Shown here in pieces: positions 5,610 through 6,656 of a stretch of 6,656 bases of DNA (its first letter is position 1; every line of letters starts with the position of its first letter). The notes beneath the pieces were generated by a model, which saw nothing but the letters and a program-made list of their open reading frames with translations, was not told the origin of the DNA and ran no database searches. Source of the DNA: CAZOWL01 sp964583605 (lineage in GTDB: Bacteria; Pseudomonadota; Gammaproteobacteria; Chromatiales; Chromatiaceae); contig CAZOWL010000148.1 of NCBI GenBank assembly GCA_964583605.1, positions 1-6,656 on the forward strand, written 5' to 3'. Both the position numbers and the translations under genes were made by a program.

Positions 5610-6383
5610 CTAGAGCAGCACCTTAGAGCCGCGGCGCACGCGTGCAAGCACCATCTTCGCGGCATTGGTAACCAGGTCGCGGGCGCTGGCCTGGAGCAGG
5701 CCGACGTGGCTCTCCGGCCAGCGCTCCGGATGGCAACTGAGGACAACCCGCCTCTCGCCCGCATCGATCAGGTCGCGGGCCAAGCGACGCGGCGGTGTGG
5801 GTCGGTCCAGACTGCGGCCGTTCGGGCGATCACGCAGGTTGTAACGGCTGCCGAAGCCGCCGCCGGTATCCGTGACGTAGAGGATCTCTCGAAAATCGAT
5901 ATCGGTCGCATCGCCAAGGAGCCCGAATCGCGCTGCACCGAGACCGGCCGTGAAATCCATGTTCGAAACGGCCGACAACGGCGCGCCATGCGGCGCAACG
6001 GTCGCGATCGGCGCGATCGCGCGGGCGCTTGCCAGCTCGCGCTCGAACAGCGCCAGCGCCGCGGCAGTATCGCCATTCGCGCGCGAGAAGCTCTCATAGT
6101 GGAAACCGACTTCGTGGCCCAAATCGGCCATCGCCTGCATCGCGTCTTGCGGAAAGAGGCCCGTCCACGTGCAGCGGAAGTAGTAGGTAGCCTGTATGCC
6201 GCGCGCCGCTTCGGCCTTGGCCATCGTCACGGCGCGGCCGGGGAGGCGATCGACATCGTGGCGGAGATAGATAAAGGGCGGCTGGACCCTCGCGGCGAAA
6301 TAATCGCGAATCGGGTGAAATTGGTATTCGGCCGCGGCAAGGTCGTCTAGCAACGCCAGATAGTCACTGAGTGTATGGGCCAT
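5610..6383 (-). CDS. Polysaccharide deacetylase-like protein
   Basis: The 257-residue protein resembles NodB-type carbohydrate deacetylases of surface-polysaccharide loci, which remove acetyl groups from N-acetyl sugars with a metal ion. Visible motifs: LRHDVD (residues 40-45, the HD-x-D metal/base motif), ATYYFR (65-70, a beta strand typical of the fold), HEVGFH (90-95, a plausible second metal-ligand pair), PHGAP (131-135, the Pro-His block), and LSCHPERWP (215-223, the conserved C-terminal His motif). There is no signal peptide, so it is probably cytoplasmic. The start ATG at 6383 has only a poor ribosome site (GGAG about 14 bases upstream, AAGAG adjacent). The stop codon is one base from the start of rpn copy 2. 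A divergent membrane-protein gene starts about 50 bp upstream. The fold is likely; the substrate is unknown. Confidence 0.8.
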   Translation of the reverse strand: MAHTLSDYLALLDDLAAAEYQFHPIRDYFAARVQPPFIYLRHDVDRLPGRAVTMAKAEAARGIQATYYFRCTWTGLFPQDAMQAMADLGHEVGFHYESFSRANGDTAAALALFERELASARAIAPIATVAPHGAPLSAVSNMDFTAGLGAARFGLLGDATDIDFREILYVTDTGGGFGSRYNLRDRPNGRSLDRPTPPRRLARDLIDAGERRVVLSCHPERWPESHVGLLQASARDLVTNAAKMVLARVRRGSKVLL

Positions 6384-6424
6384 CTCTTGTCGATGCGCTC
6401 CGAGCGGAAAACCGGAAATATTTT

Positions 6425-6436
6425 ACGATACATCGT
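6425..6436. promoter_or_regulatory. Short palindrome in divergent intergenic region
   Basis: ACGAT-AC-ATCGT is a perfect 5-bp inverted repeat with a two-base centre, inside the AT-richest stretch here (about 6408-6436), between the deacetylase-like gene and the divergent membrane-protein gene. It could be an operator for both, but a 5-bp arm is weak evidence and it overlaps the proposed GTG start. Confidence 0.25.
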
Positions 6437-6656
6437 GAACGCCCTTCGATTGCCTTTGTCTGGATCGATCCGCCGTCTTCTAGAAACGCGTTGGCTTGCG
6501 TTGGCGCTCATCTGCTGCCTCACTGTCGTCGCATTGCGGCCCGCCCTATCAGGCCCCTGGCTGCTGGACGACACCAAGCTGCAAGTCTCGATCGAGGCCT
6601 TCAACACGGAGGGGCTGACCGCTTTGGCCAACGGTGGCTGGCGCGAGCACCTGTTC
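6435..6656 (+). CDS. Integral membrane protein, N terminus (possible GT-C glycosyltransferase), partial
   Basis: The frame is open to the window's end and gives 74 residues from the GTG at 6435. A positively charged N terminus (RRLLETRW, residues 13-20) is followed by a hydrophobic helix (WLALALICCLTVVALRP, 20-36) and then a periplasmic-looking loop starting GPWLLDDT (40-47) and running through WREHLF at the edge. One membrane helix followed by a loop with an acidic pair is how polytopic GT-C glycosyltransferases and related tetratricopeptide membrane proteins begin. Their conserved Asp sits in that first loop. An in-frame ATG at 6393 would add 14 residues but would leave only nine bases to the divergent deacetylase start, so GTG is preferred. 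No clear Shine-Dalgarno sequence is seen for either. The gene is real with good confidence; the enzyme class is inference. Confidence 0.65.
   Translation, partial: MNALRLPLSGSIRRLLETRWLALALICCLTVVALRPALSGPWLLDDTKLQVSIEAFNTEGLTALANGGWREHLF

Noticed and set aside
5609..5764. N-terminal 52-residue extension of rpn copy 2
   Set aside because: Those codons lie in another frame of the deacetylase-like gene, and copy 1 shows no such sequence upstream of the shared ATG.
5562..6350. Plus-strand frame of 262 codons opposite the deacetylase-like gene
   Set aside because: The minus strand carries recognisable motifs (LRHDVD, HEVGFH, CHPERW); the plus-strand product resembles nothing.

Overview
The window is GC-rich accessory DNA, probably from a purple sulfur gammaproteobacterium (Chromatiaceae type). 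That guess rests on the mix of DUF29, Rpn/YhgA-like and DUF1640-like coiled-coil genes and many dispersed repeats. The taxon is inferred from gene style only.

Layout, left to right. Positions 1-473 hold no gene, only a 10-bp inverted repeat, a relic of an Rpn-type gene, a 15-bp tandem repeat and a diverged dispersed repeat. A DUF29 gene lies at 474-932 (minus). Positions 933-1203 carry a second Rpn relic. An intact Rpn-family nuclease gene (rpn copy 1, minus) is at 1340-2320. Upstream of it, 2361-2999 (minus) is a broken gene of a different Rpn branch, with an 8-bp tandem duplication and a 157-bp palindromic insertion as separable lesions. A short membrane-anchored coiled-coil gene is at 3004-3396 (minus). 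From 3597 to about 4301 (plus) is the 5' part of a group II intron: the GUGCG end, about 600 nt of structured RNA, and the first codons of its reverse transcriptase, cut off abruptly. It is followed, on the opposite strand, by an intron 3' end (domain V at 4435-4468 and a candidate domain VI). A second, nearly identical rpn copy is at 4664-5608 (minus), starting one base after the stop of a polysaccharide-deacetylase-like gene (5610-6383, minus). A divergent membrane-protein gene runs off the right edge.

The window is best read as a recombination-rich island between more ordinary genes. The deacetylase-like gene and the divergent membrane protein (probably a GT-C type glycosyltransferase) look like the edge of a surface-polysaccharide locus. 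The rest is a pile-up of Rpn genes, Rpn fragments, intron fragments and palindromic repeats. The two Rpn copies share at least 1.08 kb that looks identical apart from a 36-bp change in a 12-bp tandem repeat and three substitutions next to the start codon, so the duplication or gene conversion is recent. I see no defence system, CRISPR array, tRNA or rRNA. The interesting content is the repeated breakage of Rpn genes at one place and the modular, start-codon-bounded rpn duplication.
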